Notes: generated from the sequence alone by a model not told the origin. 64,000 nucleotides of DNA from Paenibacillus_E sp042676385 (GCF_042676385.1 NZ_JBHTHA010000029.1:44110-108109), one strand, 5' to 3'. Shown: positions 14,725 to 23,526, numbered from the stretch's first letter. Program-made: numbers and translations.

Positions 14725-14880
14725 GTGAGACTAATTAGTGATGAAACATTGATCGACTCCTATTACAAAGCGCTAGATTTGAAATTAGAGTCCGATTTCG
14801 TCGACCTGTTGCTCGCAGAAATAAAGAGGCGTAATCTAAAATTAAACGTGTACCTGAAGGATGAAGCTCCGCTTAACTAA
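14725..14880 (+). CDS. sda: Sporulation checkpoint inhibitor Sda
   Basis: A 51-aa helical hairpin protein. The sequence LISDETLIDSYYKALDLKL continues ESDFVDLLLAEIKRRNL and matches B. subtilis Sda throughout its length. Sda binds the histidine kinase KinA and blocks phosphotransfer to Spo0A while DNA replication is initiating or damaged. It starts with GTG at 14725 behind AAAGGTGAT; the longer reading from 14557 passes through the DnaA boxes and is wrong. The upstream box cluster suggests the replication link is kept. Confidence 0.92.
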   Translation: MRLISDETLIDSYYKALDLKLESDFVDLLLAEIKRRNLKLNVYLKDEAPLN

Positions 14881-14903
14881 GTCTGCTTCGCTTTGTATGC
14901 ACG

Positions 14904-15152
14904 TTATGGATTTGTTGATATTTGCACGGTAAAATTGTGATGGCAGTCGGAGCAGGTATATAGATGTATGCAGAGATGATTGCTAACATCTTGAAACCCA
15001 TTCGACATCGCTATATCATCGATTTCACGATAAGGTGAATAAGGCCCGAGATAATCGTCGAATCTGCCGCAATCATACGCTTGGTGCTTGCATACCGGAC
15101 ACTCGGCGCTTAGCGATTGCAGGCCATTGCAAACCGGACATATAGAAGACAA
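14904..15152 (-). CDS. Small zinc-ribbon protein
   Basis: An 82-aa protein with two N-terminal CPxC knuckles (CPVCNGLQSL, then ECPVCKHQAYDCG) and a C-terminal CSDCHHNF, enough Cys and His for two zinc ribbons. The middle is acidic (DDYLGPYSPYREIDDIAM). It starts with TTG at 15152, 8 nt after AGGAGG. Similar zinc-ribbon proteins of unknown role occur in other Bacillales. It lies 58 nt downstream of the reductase gene. Confidence 0.8.
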   Translation of the reverse strand: MSSICPVCNGLQSLSAECPVCKHQAYDCGRFDDYLGPYSPYREIDDIAMSNGFQDVSNHLCIHLYTCSDCHHNFTVQISTNP

Positions 15153-15210
15153 AGGGTATTCCTCCTAATCATAAGATTAGGGATAGAATACCCCATTTTA
15201 TTTATTCAAA

Positions 15211-16212
15211 TTAAAATTTTAAGTTACTGCTGTGCCCCGGTGAAAGCTTCGCGGACGGGTCGATGTAAACTTTAGCGTTGTTAATCGCAGTAGGAGCTTC
15301 ACCAAATCCGACAGCAATCAATTTCAATTTGCCCGGATAAGTCGTAATATCGCCAGCAGCGAAAATGCCTGGGATATTCGTCTCCATGCGGGAGTCTACG
15401 ACAAGGGAGCCGTTCTCAATGTTCAAGCCCCATTCGGCAATAGGACCTATGGAAGAAACGAAACCAAAATTGACAATAACCGCATCAACGTCATGAACGG
15501 TTTCTTCGCCGGTTTTGATATCTTTCAATGTAACTTGCTCAATACGGTCGCTACCATGGAGCTTCGTAATTTCCGTTGGTGTTACTACATTAACTTTGGA
15601 TTTCATTAAGTTTTCTACGCTATGTTCATGAGCTCGGAATTTATCTCTGCGGTGGATGAGCGTAACTTTCTCCGCGATCGGTTCCAGCATAAGCGCCCAG
15701 TCTACCGCAGAATCGCCGCCGCCGCTGATGATCACCTTTTGACCGGCAAAAGCATTCAGATCGCTAACGAAGTAGTGGAGATTTTTCTTCTCATATTGAG
15801 TAGCTTCAGACAATTCAAGACGGCGCGGTTCAAATGCGCCAACACCACCTGTAATAATGACCGCATGGCTATAATGTACGCCTTTGTCCGTAGTAATTTC
15901 AAAGAGTCGCTCTTCTTTTTTGTTCACTTGGTGAACCTTCTCTTCCAAGCACACATCGATAGGAAAGTGTTTCATTTGTGCAAGCAAATTGTTAACCAGC
16001 TCTTGTGCTGTTATTTTCGGGAAACCGGCAACGTCGTAGATATGCTTTTCAGGGTATAAGGCTGCAAGCTGGCCGCCGAGCTGCGGCATGCTTTCAATAA
16101 TTTTAACGGAAGCTTGACGCATTCCAGCATAAAATGAAGCAAACATCCCTGCAGGACCGCCGCCGATCACAATAATGTCCGCTACTTCTTGATTTACCTC
16201 TCTCTCACTCAT
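15211..16212 (-). CDS. yumC: Ferredoxin/flavodoxin-NADP+ reductase, thioredoxin-reductase type (YumC)
   Basis: A 333-aa flavoprotein of the Bacillus/Chlorobium FNR group. The FAD motif GGGPAGMFASFYAGM is near residue 15, the NADP motif IISGGGDSAVDWAL near 160, and the second FAD segment GIFAAGDITTYPGKLKLI near 285. It lacks the CxxC redox centre of true thioredoxin reductases. It moves electrons between NADPH and ferredoxin or flavodoxin. The start is the ATG at 16212 behind GGAGGAG; a frame from 16257 has no site. Divergent to the NDH-2 gene, as yumB/yumC in B. subtilis. Confidence 0.93.
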   Translation of the reverse strand: MSEREVNQEVADIIVIGGGPAGMFASFYAGMRQASVKIIESMPQLGGQLAALYPEKHIYDVAGFPKITAQELVNNLLAQMKHFPIDVCLEEKVHQVNKKEERLFEITTDKGVHYSHAVIITGGVGAFEPRRLELSEATQYEKKNLHYFVSDLNAFAGQKVIISGGGDSAVDWALMLEPIAEKVTLIHRRDKFRAHEHSVENLMKSKVNVVTPTEITKLHGSDRIEQVTLKDIKTGEETVHDVDAVIVNFGFVSSIGPIAEWGLNIENGSLVVDSRMETNIPGIFAAGDITTYPGKLKLIAVGFGEAPTAINNAKVYIDPSAKLSPGHSSNLKF

Positions 16213-16620
16213 AGATATTCTCCTCCGATTCATACCTTTTGATGTAAGCTTTGCCATCTTACATAACCTTTAATCCATTATAAACTGCACCGCTGCCCCA
16301 AAGAAACAGAAAAGTGTGACTTCTTTATCTAATTCGCTTATATATATGCTAAATTCCGCTTACTTTGTCTGGACAAGCCTGATTCGCTTTATCACCCTAT
16401 TTTAAGCCAAAATAACACTTGATATTTACATATGAACATTATATTATATCATGAGAATCGGTTTACACATGTTGTGATAAATATCATCCTGTTTCATCAT
16501 AATTCACTGCTGCGAAGTGCAAACTAGGAGCAGTATGCTGCTTTTGAAGCTGTTTGTGTAATTTTTCACAAGATAGAGAAACCATAGGACTATAAAATCG
16601 GATATGGAAGTGAGAGACAC
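16213..16620. other. Divergent promoter region between yumC and the NDH-2 gene
   Basis: 408 bp without a gene, very AT-rich in the middle. It contains a Rex-like operator at 16554-16571 and a weaker half-similar sequence at 16472-16489 (TTGTGATAAATATCATCC). No hairpin or RNA was recognised. Confidence 0.7.
16554..16571. promoter_or_regulatory. Rex-like redox operator upstream of NDH-2
   Basis: TTGTGTAATTTTTCACAA differs at one position from a perfect TTGTGA-N6-TCACAA palindrome, the site bound by the NADH sensor Rex. It lies 50 bp before the start codon. Confidence 0.8.
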
Positions 16621-17811
16621 ATGAGTAGAATTCCAAGAATCGTCATCTTAGGAGCCGGTTATGGTGGGATCCTTGCTGCAATTCGCTTGCAAAAGGAACT
16701 GAATTACAATGAAGCTGATGTAACCCTCGTGAATAAACATGACTATCACTACATCACAACCCACCTTCACATGCCTGCTGCAGGAACGGATAATCCTGAA
16801 AATGCACGCGTGAACATTTTGAAACTGATCGATGAATTCAAAGTGGATTTCGTGAAGTCGACCGTTACGCAAATTCGCCCGCACGAGAAAAAAGTTATCT
16901 TGGAAGACGGTACGCTTTCCTATGACTACCTCGTTGTCGGTTTAGGCGGAGAAGCGGAAACATTCGGAATTCCCGGACTGAAAGAATACGCGATGAACAT
17001 TCGCAGTATCAATAGCGTTCGTTTCATCCGTGAACATATTGAATATCAATTTGCGAAATACAAACGCGAGCCTGAGCGCAAAGATTATCTGACTTTCGTT
17101 ATTGGTGGCGCAGGATTTACCGGGATCGAGTTTATCGGTGAATTGGCCGACCGCGTTCCTGAGCTCTGCAAAGAATTCGATGTGGATCCTTCCCTCGTGA
17201 AAATTTATAATATTGAAGCGGCTCCTACAGCTTTGCCAGGTTTTGACCCTGAGCTTGTGGAGTACGCGATGAAAGTTCTTTCCGATAAAGGCGTTACGTT
17301 CAAAATCGGTACAGCCATTAAAGAATGCACACCTGAGGGCGTACTGATCGCAGGCGACGAATTTATCAAGTCTGCTACAGTGGTATGGACCGGTGGTATC
17401 CGCGGCAATCATATGCTTGACGAAGCCGGCTTCGAAACGATGCGCGGCAGAATCAAAGTCGACGAATACCTGCGTGCTCCACAGTTTGATAACATTTATG
17501 TAGTGGGCGACTGCTCGATCGTAATGAATGACGAAGGCAGACCTTACCCGCCAACCGCACAAATCGCGATGCAGCAAGGGGAAGCCGTTGCCCACAATTT
17601 GATCGCCGCTATTCGTGGCTCTCAAATGAAAACTTTCAAGTTCTCCCATAAGGGAACAGTTGCCTCTTTGGGTAAAGGTCAAGCGATCGGTATTGTCGGT
17701 TCCCGTAAGCTTAAAGGCAACGTAGCGGCCATGATGAAAAAAGTCGTTGATATGAGATACCTTTACATTATTGGCGGTATTCCGCTTGTGATTCGCAAAG
17801 GTCGTTTCTAG
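16621..17811 (+). CDS. Type II NADH dehydrogenase (NDH-2, YumB-like)
   Basis: A 396-aa monotopic NADH:menaquinone oxidoreductase. FAD motif ILGAGYGGILAAIRL at residues 9-23, NAD motif FVIGGAGFTGIEFIGELADR near 158-177, second FAD motif IYVVGDCSIVM near 296, and the quinone-site segment YPPTAQIAMQQGEAVAHNL near 310. The basic amphipathic C-terminus (KKVVDMRYLYIIGGIPLVIRKGRF) would anchor it on the membrane. It starts at the ATG at 16621, 8 nt after GGAAGTGAG. Expression is probably controlled by Rex. Confidence 0.93.
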   Translation: MSRIPRIVILGAGYGGILAAIRLQKELNYNEADVTLVNKHDYHYITTHLHMPAAGTDNPENARVNILKLIDEFKVDFVKSTVTQIRPHEKKVILEDGTLSYDYLVVGLGGEAETFGIPGLKEYAMNIRSINSVRFIREHIEYQFAKYKREPERKDYLTFVIGGAGFTGIEFIGELADRVPELCKEFDVDPSLVKIYNIEAAPTALPGFDPELVEYAMKVLSDKGVTFKIGTAIKECTPEGVLIAGDEFIKSATVVWTGGIRGNHMLDEAGFETMRGRIKVDEYLRAPQFDNIYVVGDCSIVMNDEGRPYPPTAQIAMQQGEAVAHNLIAAIRGSQMKTFKFSHKGTVASLGKGQAIGIVGSRKLKGNVAAMMKKVVDMRYLYIIGGIPLVIRKGRF

Positions 17812-17844
17812 TACTTACTCGTGATCTGATCTGGGGGAATAGCC

Positions 17845-18126
17845 ATGCGGCACTGCAGTGTCCAAGTAAGAGGACTTCTTACCCGGGATGAACTGGATCG
17901 TTATAATGCCTTGATCGAAGTGGGCCATTTCTTGGAGAGCGAGAAACGCTACGATCATGTTGCTACCGTACAAAAGGAAATCGATATTCTTATCCTTCCC
18001 GCGATTGAACGGCTCAAAGAAAAGAGCCGCCAGCGCGACCGCGATACGGAAGAGTATCTGGCCCGCAAGGCGCAGATGGAAGTTGAACTAGCGGCAGCTC
18101 TTCGTGATGACGACGAGGACGAGTAG
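17845..18126 (+). CDS. Small charged hypothetical protein
   Basis: A 93-aa protein, almost entirely helical, with a short N-terminal RHCSVQVRGLLTRDEL and a long charged helix (ERLKEKSRQRDRDTEEYLAR) ending in an acidic tail DDDEDE. The ATG at 17845 follows a GGGGGAAT site. It lies 33 nt after NDH-2 and shares its terminator, so it is probably cotranscribed. No family is recognised. Confidence 0.7.
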   Translation: MRHCSVQVRGLLTRDELDRYNALIEVGHFLESEKRYDHVATVQKEIDILILPAIERLKEKSRQRDRDTEEYLARKAQMEVELAAALRDDDEDE

Positions 18127-18151
18127 TATCGAATGAATACTATAAAAATGC

Positions 18152-18197
18152 AAAAAAACAGCGATACAAGGTGTTATTCTTGTACCGCTGTTTTTTT
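18152..18197 (+). terminator. Terminator of the NDH-2 operon
   Basis: CAGCGATACAAG pairs with CTTGTACCGCTG (one mismatch), flanked by seven A and seven T, so it can work in both directions. Confidence 0.9.
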
Positions 18198-18253
18198 GTA
18201 TGTTGTTCTCTAATACGCTTCAAAGCGGTGAACACGTAATCGCAGCATGGGTG

Positions 18254-18289
18254 CAAAAAGAGCGAGGGGTCATGGGACCCTTCGCTCTA
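18254..18289 (-). terminator. Terminator of hemQ
   Basis: On the minus strand AGAGCGAAGGGTC and GACCCCTCGCTCT arms, followed by TTTTT. Confidence 0.85.
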
Positions 18290-18296
18290 TTAGATG

Positions 18297-19043
18297 TTAA
18301 ATTTGAATTAATTTAGCAAATTTATCAGGTGTGAGCAGGTTGCCGACGTAGAAGTCGCCAAATTCACCGAAGCGTGCGCTCACTTCGTCAAAACGCATTT
18401 CATAGACGAGTTTCTTGAATTGAAGCGCATCTTCTGCAAATAGCGTTACGCCCCACTCCCAATCATCAAGACCAACGGAGCCGGTGATGATTTGTTTTAC
18501 TTTACCTGCGTAGGTACGTCCGATCATGCCGTGGCTGCGCATCATGTTTTTGCGATCTTCCGCAGGGAGCATGTACCAGTTGTCGTTGCCATCGCGCCGC
18601 TTATTCATTGGATAGAAGCAGATATGCTTGGCTTTCGGCAAAATCGGCTTCAAACGGGCAGCCAGCTCCGGATCTTCCAACGGATCGACGCCAGGCTTCG
18701 CAAGGTAGCTGCTTAATTCGACAATCGATACATAGGAATAAACGGGAATGGTAAATGCGGCAAAACTTGATTTATTGAAAGCATTTTCCAGGTCATTCAG
18801 TTCTTCCAATGTTTCACGCATGTGCATGAATACAAAGTCGGCCTTCTGACCAACAATGCTATAAACGGCAGTACTGCCTAGTTTATCGTTCTCGATTTGC
18901 TGCCACTGGGACAGAAACGTATTGAGATCTTCGGTTGCATGCTTGCGTTCCTGAGGGGTTGCGGCATTCCAAGCGTTCCAATCAATGAGACGGAAATCAT
19001 GGAGCGCATACCAGCCTTCCAGCGTTTGTACGGCTTCACTCAT
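18297..19043 (-). CDS. hemQ: Coproheme decarboxylase HemQ
   Basis: A 248-aa chlorite-dismutase-fold enzyme that turns coproheme into heme b, the last step of the coproporphyrin-dependent route of Gram-positives. Typical segments are PVYSYVSIVELSSYL near residue 107 and CFYPMNKRRDGNDNWYML near 150, containing the Tyr and Lys of the coproheme pocket, and IGRTYAGKVKQIITGSVGLDDWEWGVTLF in pieces with the heme-ligand histidine region before it (RSHGMIGR). The start is the ATG at 19043 behind GGAGG; the longer frame to 19061 lacks a site. Other hem genes are not adjacent. Confidence 0.93.
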   Translation of the reverse strand: MSEAVQTLEGWYALHDFRLIDWNAWNAATPQERKHATEDLNTFLSQWQQIENDKLGSTAVYSIVGQKADFVFMHMRETLEELNDLENAFNKSSFAAFTIPVYSYVSIVELSSYLAKPGVDPLEDPELAARLKPILPKAKHICFYPMNKRRDGNDNWYMLPAEDRKNMMRSHGMIGRTYAGKVKQIITGSVGLDDWEWGVTLFAEDALQFKKLVYEMRFDEVSARFGEFGDFYVGNLLTPDKFAKLIQI

Positions 19044-19078
19044 GAAGAATCCTCCATTCACGGCTTAATATCCACTAC

Positions 19079-19107
19079 ATTGTATCCAATTCATGGAGAA
19101 AGGGCAA
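19079..19107 (-). promoter_or_regulatory. Promoter of hemQ
   Basis: Minus strand TTGCCC (19107-19102), 17-bp spacer, TACAAT (19084-19079). Confidence 0.7.
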
Positions 19108-19236
19108 ATGAACAATGGGTGACGGGGAAATTGTTCAATTTGTGTACACTTTACCTATGTGAGCCGGTGGATTACAATTATAAAGTAAACATAAAGATTG
19201 AAAATTTTGCTGAAGTAAGCTAAGGGGGAGAATGTT

Positions 19237-19521
19237 TTGTTCCAAATGATTATAGCCACGGTCTTGATGCTGGTGTTGTTCTTCGGACTGGGCTTTATAT
19301 TGAATATGTTGATGAAGACGACTTGGTTTCCGCTTTACGCTTATATCGCGTTAATTATTGGCGTTATCATTTACGGGGCTCTGGGGTCAGCTTCATTTTT
19401 ATCGAGTGATACGGGCTTTACAATCGTAGATGTTATTCCCGCTATTGGCGGCTTTGCCGGTGCCATATTGAGCGGCTCTGCAATCAAAGCGCTGCGTGTG
19501 AGAGGTTTCAAAATGTTTTAA
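19237..19521 (+). CDS. yuiB: YuiB-family membrane protein
   Basis: A 94-aa protein with three hydrophobic segments (MIIATVLMLVLFFGLGFILN, YAYIALIIGVIIYGALG, VDVIPAIGGFAGAILSGSAI) and a basic C-terminus, matching YuiB. It starts with TTG at 19237 behind AAGGGGGAG; a nearby ATG at 19233 leads to a stop at once. Function unknown. yuiB is near yumB in B. subtilis, so the neighbourhood is conserved. Confidence 0.85.
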   Translation: MFQMIIATVLMLVLFFGLGFILNMLMKTTWFPLYAYIALIIGVIIYGALGSASFLSSDTGFTIVDVIPAIGGFAGAILSGSAIKALRVRGFKMF

Positions 19522-19594
19522 AACGAACATAAAATAGGCGGAAGTGGTCATTCTATGGGAAGCAGCCCAATCTTACCTATCGGAGGAGACTACT

Positions 19595-20479
19595 TTGCCT
19601 TTTGCTCATGTGAATGGAACTACGTTATATTATGAGATTACCGGAAAAGGAACGCCGATTGTTTTTATACATCCTCCGCTCTTGACCTCGGAAAATTTTG
19701 CCTATCAGCGTGAACAGCTTGCCGATGATTTCCAGATCATAACCTTCGATATTCGAGGCCATGGCAAAAGCAATCCTTCAGACCGCACGATTAGCTATTC
19801 GCTGATTGTAGAAGATATTAGGCAATTGCTTGATTTTGTTGGTATTGAAAAAGCATTCCTGTGCGGGTATTCTACCGGAGGTTCCCTGGTGCTGGAGGCT
19901 CTTCTTATGTATCCGAAGCGTTTTCTAGGCGGGATTGTGGTCAGCGGTATGTCAGAGATAAGCGATGTCTATAATAAAAGCTCGATATGGCTGGCTTCCC
20001 AGATGTTCGGTTCGATTTTTTTAAAGAAGCTGCTGTTAAGAGCAATTGCACATGGGAACGCGGATAAGGATGAAACCTACCACCATTTGTTTTGGAGTTC
20101 TTTGAAAACTGTTGGGGGCATTGGGGGCAATGTGCGACAATATTTCCAGTGCTCCTTGACTTATAATTGTACACACCGGCTTTCAACGATTGGGCATCCG
20201 ATGCTTCTCATATTTGGACAGGAGGACCATCGCTTTCTCCGATATGGGAAGTTGCTTCGTAACAGACTGCCTCATAGTTCGCTCTATTTAATAAAGGACG
20301 CGAAGCATCAGATTCCAACCAAGAACGCCGAGCGGATGAATGATCTGATTCGGCTTTGGATTCCCAGCTTGCAAGATCAGCAGACGGAACGGGTTAAGCT
20401 TGATCTGGAAATTGCTAGGAAGCTAAATCCAGCGATGTACGGTCAGAATGAGCTTAGTCAGAGTATGCACCTTAGCTAG
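19595..20479 (+). CDS. Alpha/beta hydrolase
   Basis: A 294-aa alpha/beta-hydrolase fold protein. The nucleophile elbow is CGYSTGG near residue 91, the oxyanion region PIVFIHPPLLTS near 22, the acid Asp probably in FGQEDHRF near 212 and the base His in KDAKHQIP near 234. It starts with TTG at 19595, 5 nt after GGAGGAG; a GTG or ATG further upstream (19544) lacks a site. Substrate unknown. A terminator separates it from dnaB. Confidence 0.85.
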   Translation: MPFAHVNGTTLYYEITGKGTPIVFIHPPLLTSENFAYQREQLADDFQIITFDIRGHGKSNPSDRTISYSLIVEDIRQLLDFVGIEKAFLCGYSTGGSLVLEALLMYPKRFLGGIVVSGMSEISDVYNKSSIWLASQMFGSIFLKKLLLRAIAHGNADKDETYHHLFWSSLKTVGGIGGNVRQYFQCSLTYNCTHRLSTIGHPMLLIFGQEDHRFLRYGKLLRNRLPHSSLYLIKDAKHQIPTKNAERMNDLIRLWIPSLQDQQTERVKLDLEIARKLNPAMYGQNELSQSMHLS

Positions 20480-20499
20480 AAAGTATGAGATATAACATG

Positions 20500-20527
20500 T
20501 GCGCCAGCCCAGGGTTGGCGTTTTTCG
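20500..20527 (+). terminator. Terminator between the hydrolase gene and dnaB
   Basis: CGCCAGCCC and GGTTGGCG arms followed by TTTTTCG. Confidence 0.8.
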
Positions 20528-20655
20528 TTTCAGGAAAAATTATCTTTTCCTTGATACGTTCCAAGCGTGTCGATTTTTGTGGTAGACTGATAGAGAGAAG
20601 CTGCAAAGCTAGGCTAGACTCGGATCAGGCAGGATGGTGCTGGAACAGGATGCGA

Positions 20656-22170
20656 ATGACGAATATGCTGCATTTTACGGAAAATCACCGATTTTATGTG
20701 AGTCGGGATTTTTCCTTAAGCAGCCTGGATTATAAAATGCTTGCCATGATGTATCAACCGATGATTGGAGGCTATGCAATCAGCCTCTATCAAGCTCTCT
20801 ATCAGCAGATTAGCGCTGAGAGGGTAGGATATTCTCCGCTGGAGCAGCAGCGCAAGTTATTTCTATTATTAGAGCTGGAGCACGGAGAGCGGGGGCGCAA
20901 GTACTTGATCGAGCAATCCTCGAAGTTGGAAGCGATCGGGTTGCTGCAGACAAACCGCAAGTTTTTGCCGGACGAGGAGGACTATATTTTTGAGTATACC
21001 TTGTTTGCGCCGCTGGGACCGAATGAATTTTTTCGGAATCAACATTTGACGCTGCTGCTTCGTGACAAGGTCGGAAAGTTTATGCTGCTCTCGCTTCGGG
21101 AGGAGCTGCTTTCGCCGGAGCCTGAGGAATGCAGGGAGGCGAGCGTTGAGAACTTGTCCGTACCGTTTTACGATTTATTCCGGCTCAATACTCAGGTTAT
21201 TGATTATGAGCTGGAGCAGGCTCTCTACGAGGCCTCCGCGTCCAAGCAGACCGACGCCAGATTAGATGTAACGACCAAGGGCTTTAAGTATGCGGATATC
21301 ATCATGAGGTTTCCGCGAGGAGCGAACAATCGTATTTTTGTCGAAGCGCTGAAGCATGCGCCAGAGCAAATGGCTGCGATTAACATCGTAGCGAAGAAAT
21401 ACAATCTATCCTTGCAGGAAACGTGCCGGTTACTCGATGAGGATGGGGTATTTTCAGAAGATGGCGAACTGCAGATGGATCTGTTGCAGTATAACGCCAA
21501 TCTGTTCTACCGTCAGACGAAGAAACGCGGCGAGGAACGGGAACGTCAACTAGCCCGAACGGAAGAGAGAGGGCAGAGTGATGACCAGGTAAGTGCCGAA
21601 GAAGTCGCCGCTGACAAATCGGTAGAGATGCAATATTACTTAGAGGTTCCGCAGCAGCTGCGCGGTGAGTGCACGGACCACCAGTACAACTATATCATGC
21701 GCAATGAGCCCTATACGGCTGTTTTGAAAATGTTTTTTACGCAGGGTTCGATTCCGGACGGTGTACTTAATATTTTTGAGAAAATTGATCTCAATTATAA
21801 ATTGAGCGAGGAAGTGATTAATGTGTTGATTCATTTTCTGCACATTGATCGCCGCTCTTGGGCCAAGTCGTCGATTGAAGCCGTTGCTTCCGACATGCTG
21901 GGCAAACAAATCAGCACATACGAACAAGCCGTCGAATACGTGCGCGAGAAAATCAGTTACAAGCAGAAAGCCGCATCTAAAGTGGCAGCCGCAAAGGCTG
22001 GCGGCGGCGCGGTAACGCGAGGCCGACAAGGCAAGACGCAGAAACCGCACATTCCGATCGTCGTGCCGGATGAAGGCAGAGCAGCATCCTCCAGACTGAC
22101 GGATGAAGAGCTGGAAGCCGCCAGAAGAATGGCTCAAAAGCTGGATGAGCGATTTAACCGCAAGAGCTAA
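20656..22170 (+). CDS. dnaB: Replication initiation and membrane attachment protein DnaB
   Basis: A 504-aa homologue of Firmicute DnaB (DnaD/DnaB family), which helps load the replicative helicase at oriC with DnaD and DnaI. The N-terminal winged-helix region begins FYVSRDFSLSSLDYKML; the DDBH2-type domain near residues 345-430 has YIMRNEPYTAVLKMFF and the YxxxIxxxW-like end (FLHIDRRSWAKSSIEA). A basic low-complexity stretch (SKVAAAKAGGGAVTRGRQGK) precedes the end. The start is uncertain: ATGs at 20650 and 20656 share an AGGA site; the long upstream extension is unlikely. It is followed by dnaI. Confidence 0.9.
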   Translation: MTNMLHFTENHRFYVSRDFSLSSLDYKMLAMMYQPMIGGYAISLYQALYQQISAERVGYSPLEQQRKLFLLLELEHGERGRKYLIEQSSKLEAIGLLQTNRKFLPDEEDYIFEYTLFAPLGPNEFFRNQHLTLLLRDKVGKFMLLSLREELLSPEPEECREASVENLSVPFYDLFRLNTQVIDYELEQALYEASASKQTDARLDVTTKGFKYADIIMRFPRGANNRIFVEALKHAPEQMAAINIVAKKYNLSLQETCRLLDEDGVFSEDGELQMDLLQYNANLFYRQTKKRGEERERQLARTEERGQSDDQVSAEEVAADKSVEMQYYLEVPQQLRGECTDHQYNYIMRNEPYTAVLKMFFTQGSIPDGVLNIFEKIDLNYKLSEEVINVLIHFLHIDRRSWAKSSIEAVASDMLGKQISTYEQAVEYVREKISYKQKAASKVAAAKAGGGAVTRGRQGKTQKPHIPIVVPDEGRAASSRLTDEELEAARRMAQKLDERFNRKS

Positions 22171-22235
22171 GGATACGGAGCTTATGCTTACGATGCAAGT
22201 TTTCCTACGGAAAACTCATAGGAGGTGTCTGACGA

Positions 22236-23186
22236 ATGGAATCCCTTTCGCAGTTACTGAAATCAATGCCGGAATCCGAGTGGAGAAGGAACGCAGAGGC
22301 GAAGATTCGGCTCGTCATGCAGGATCCCTTGATTCACAAATTCCGTCAAAAATATCCGTTTCTGGATGATTACACGGTAAAAATTAATATGAACAAGCTT
22401 TATCAGCATGTGACCGAGTTCAAAAGCTGTTCAAACTGCCCGGGTTTGGACCTCTGTCCCAATGATATGACGGGGCACTACACGATGCTGACGGCAGAGT
22501 CGGTCAATGATACTTCCTTCATTCATGAGGAGAAGGTAGCCTGCAAGAAATTCACGGCTAAACAGATGCAGGATGCGATCAGCAGCCGAATCCGCACCTT
22601 TCATGTCGATCCTCGCATGATCTCCCGCAGCTATTCGTTTGGGGATATTCTCGAGACGGATTTAGACCGGGCGAAAGCGGTTATGCAGATTAATGACTAC
22701 GTCAACCTGACGATCGAGGAAGGGCTGCAGACGAAAGGGCTCTATTTATCCGGTTCTTTTGGTACAGGAAAGACGTTCTTGATGGGATATATGCTCTATC
22801 AGCTTGCCAAGGTCGGCATGACAGGCGCTATTGTCTATATGCCGGATTTTGCGGAAGATTTGAAGGGGATGTTCCAGGAACCTTCCAAGCTTAAAGAAAC
22901 GATTGACTTGCTTAAAGAGACGGATTTGTTGGTTTTCGACGATATCGGTGCGGAAAATTTGAATCCATGGCTAAGAGACCACGTGATTGGCGCGATATTG
23001 AACTACCGGATGAATCGGAAGCCTACCTTTTTTACGTCGAACTATGAACTCTCCGGACTTGAGAAGCACTTCAGCTTCACGAACAAAGATGGGGATGAGG
23101 AATACAAAGGGCAGCGGATTATGGACCGCATTCGTCCCTTTGTGGACGTTGTACCTGTGAACGGAACCAATAAGCGGGGAAGCTAA
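22236..23186 (+). CDS. dnaI: Primosomal helicase loader DnaI
   Basis: A 316-aa AAA+ ATPase that loads the replicative helicase. The N-terminal zinc-binding domain has CSNCPGLDLC near residues 65-74 with another Cys at CKKF near 103; the AAA+ domain has Walker A GSFGTGKT near 178 and Walker B LLVFDDIG near 238, followed by the sensor region FFTSNYEL. The ATG at 22236 follows ATAGGAGGTG. It forms an operon with dnaB, as in B. subtilis. Confidence 0.95.
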   Translation: MESLSQLLKSMPESEWRRNAEAKIRLVMQDPLIHKFRQKYPFLDDYTVKINMNKLYQHVTEFKSCSNCPGLDLCPNDMTGHYTMLTAESVNDTSFIHEEKVACKKFTAKQMQDAISSRIRTFHVDPRMISRSYSFGDILETDLDRAKAVMQINDYVNLTIEEGLQTKGLYLSGSFGTGKTFLMGYMLYQLAKVGMTGAIVYMPDFAEDLKGMFQEPSKLKETIDLLKETDLLVFDDIGAENLNPWLRDHVIGAILNYRMNRKPTFFTSNYELSGLEKHFSFTNKDGDEEYKGQRIMDRIRPFVDVVPVNGTNKRGS

Positions 23187-23235
23187 AATAAGGCTGTGTA
23201 CACGGCAGGAGATCCTTCGTGTATACAGCCTTATT
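23187..23235 (+). terminator. Terminator of dnaB-dnaI
   Basis: AATAAGGCTGTGTACACG pairs with CGTGTATACAGCCTTATT with a short unpaired middle; the 3' arm ends in TTATTTTG. Confidence 0.85.
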
Positions 23236-23249
23236 TTGCATTGTGCGGG

Positions 23250-23436
23250 TTAACGCTGTTTTTCAGTGTTAAGGCTCAGGTGATGCGTACGAATCAGCAG
23301 TTAACGCTGAAAAACAAGCTTAAACCCACATTTTACGTATGAGATTCCAGTAGAATGAAGAGTTAACGCTGTTTTACACGCTTAAGTCGCAGTGAAGGAG
23401 AAGCCAGTGAAACTTAACGCTGAAAAACAGCGTTAT
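23250..23436. repeat. Four-copy palindromic hairpin array B
   Basis: Four about 23-nt elements at 23250-23272, 23301-23323, 23363-23385 and 23414-23436, each with TTAACGCTG on one side and a degenerate partner on the other. Copies 1 and 3 have a T-rich loop, copies 2 and 4 an A-rich loop, so orientation alternates. Spacing is 51, 62 and 51 bp. The region 23236-23526 has no gene. Confidence 0.85.
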
Positions 23437-23526
23437 CGACAGTTCCCCCGAGCTCCCGGAACTATGTACCTTTCTAGCCGCTTGCATCCTAGCAAAATGA
23501 GAGGTTTCCACGGATGTGAATTGCAC

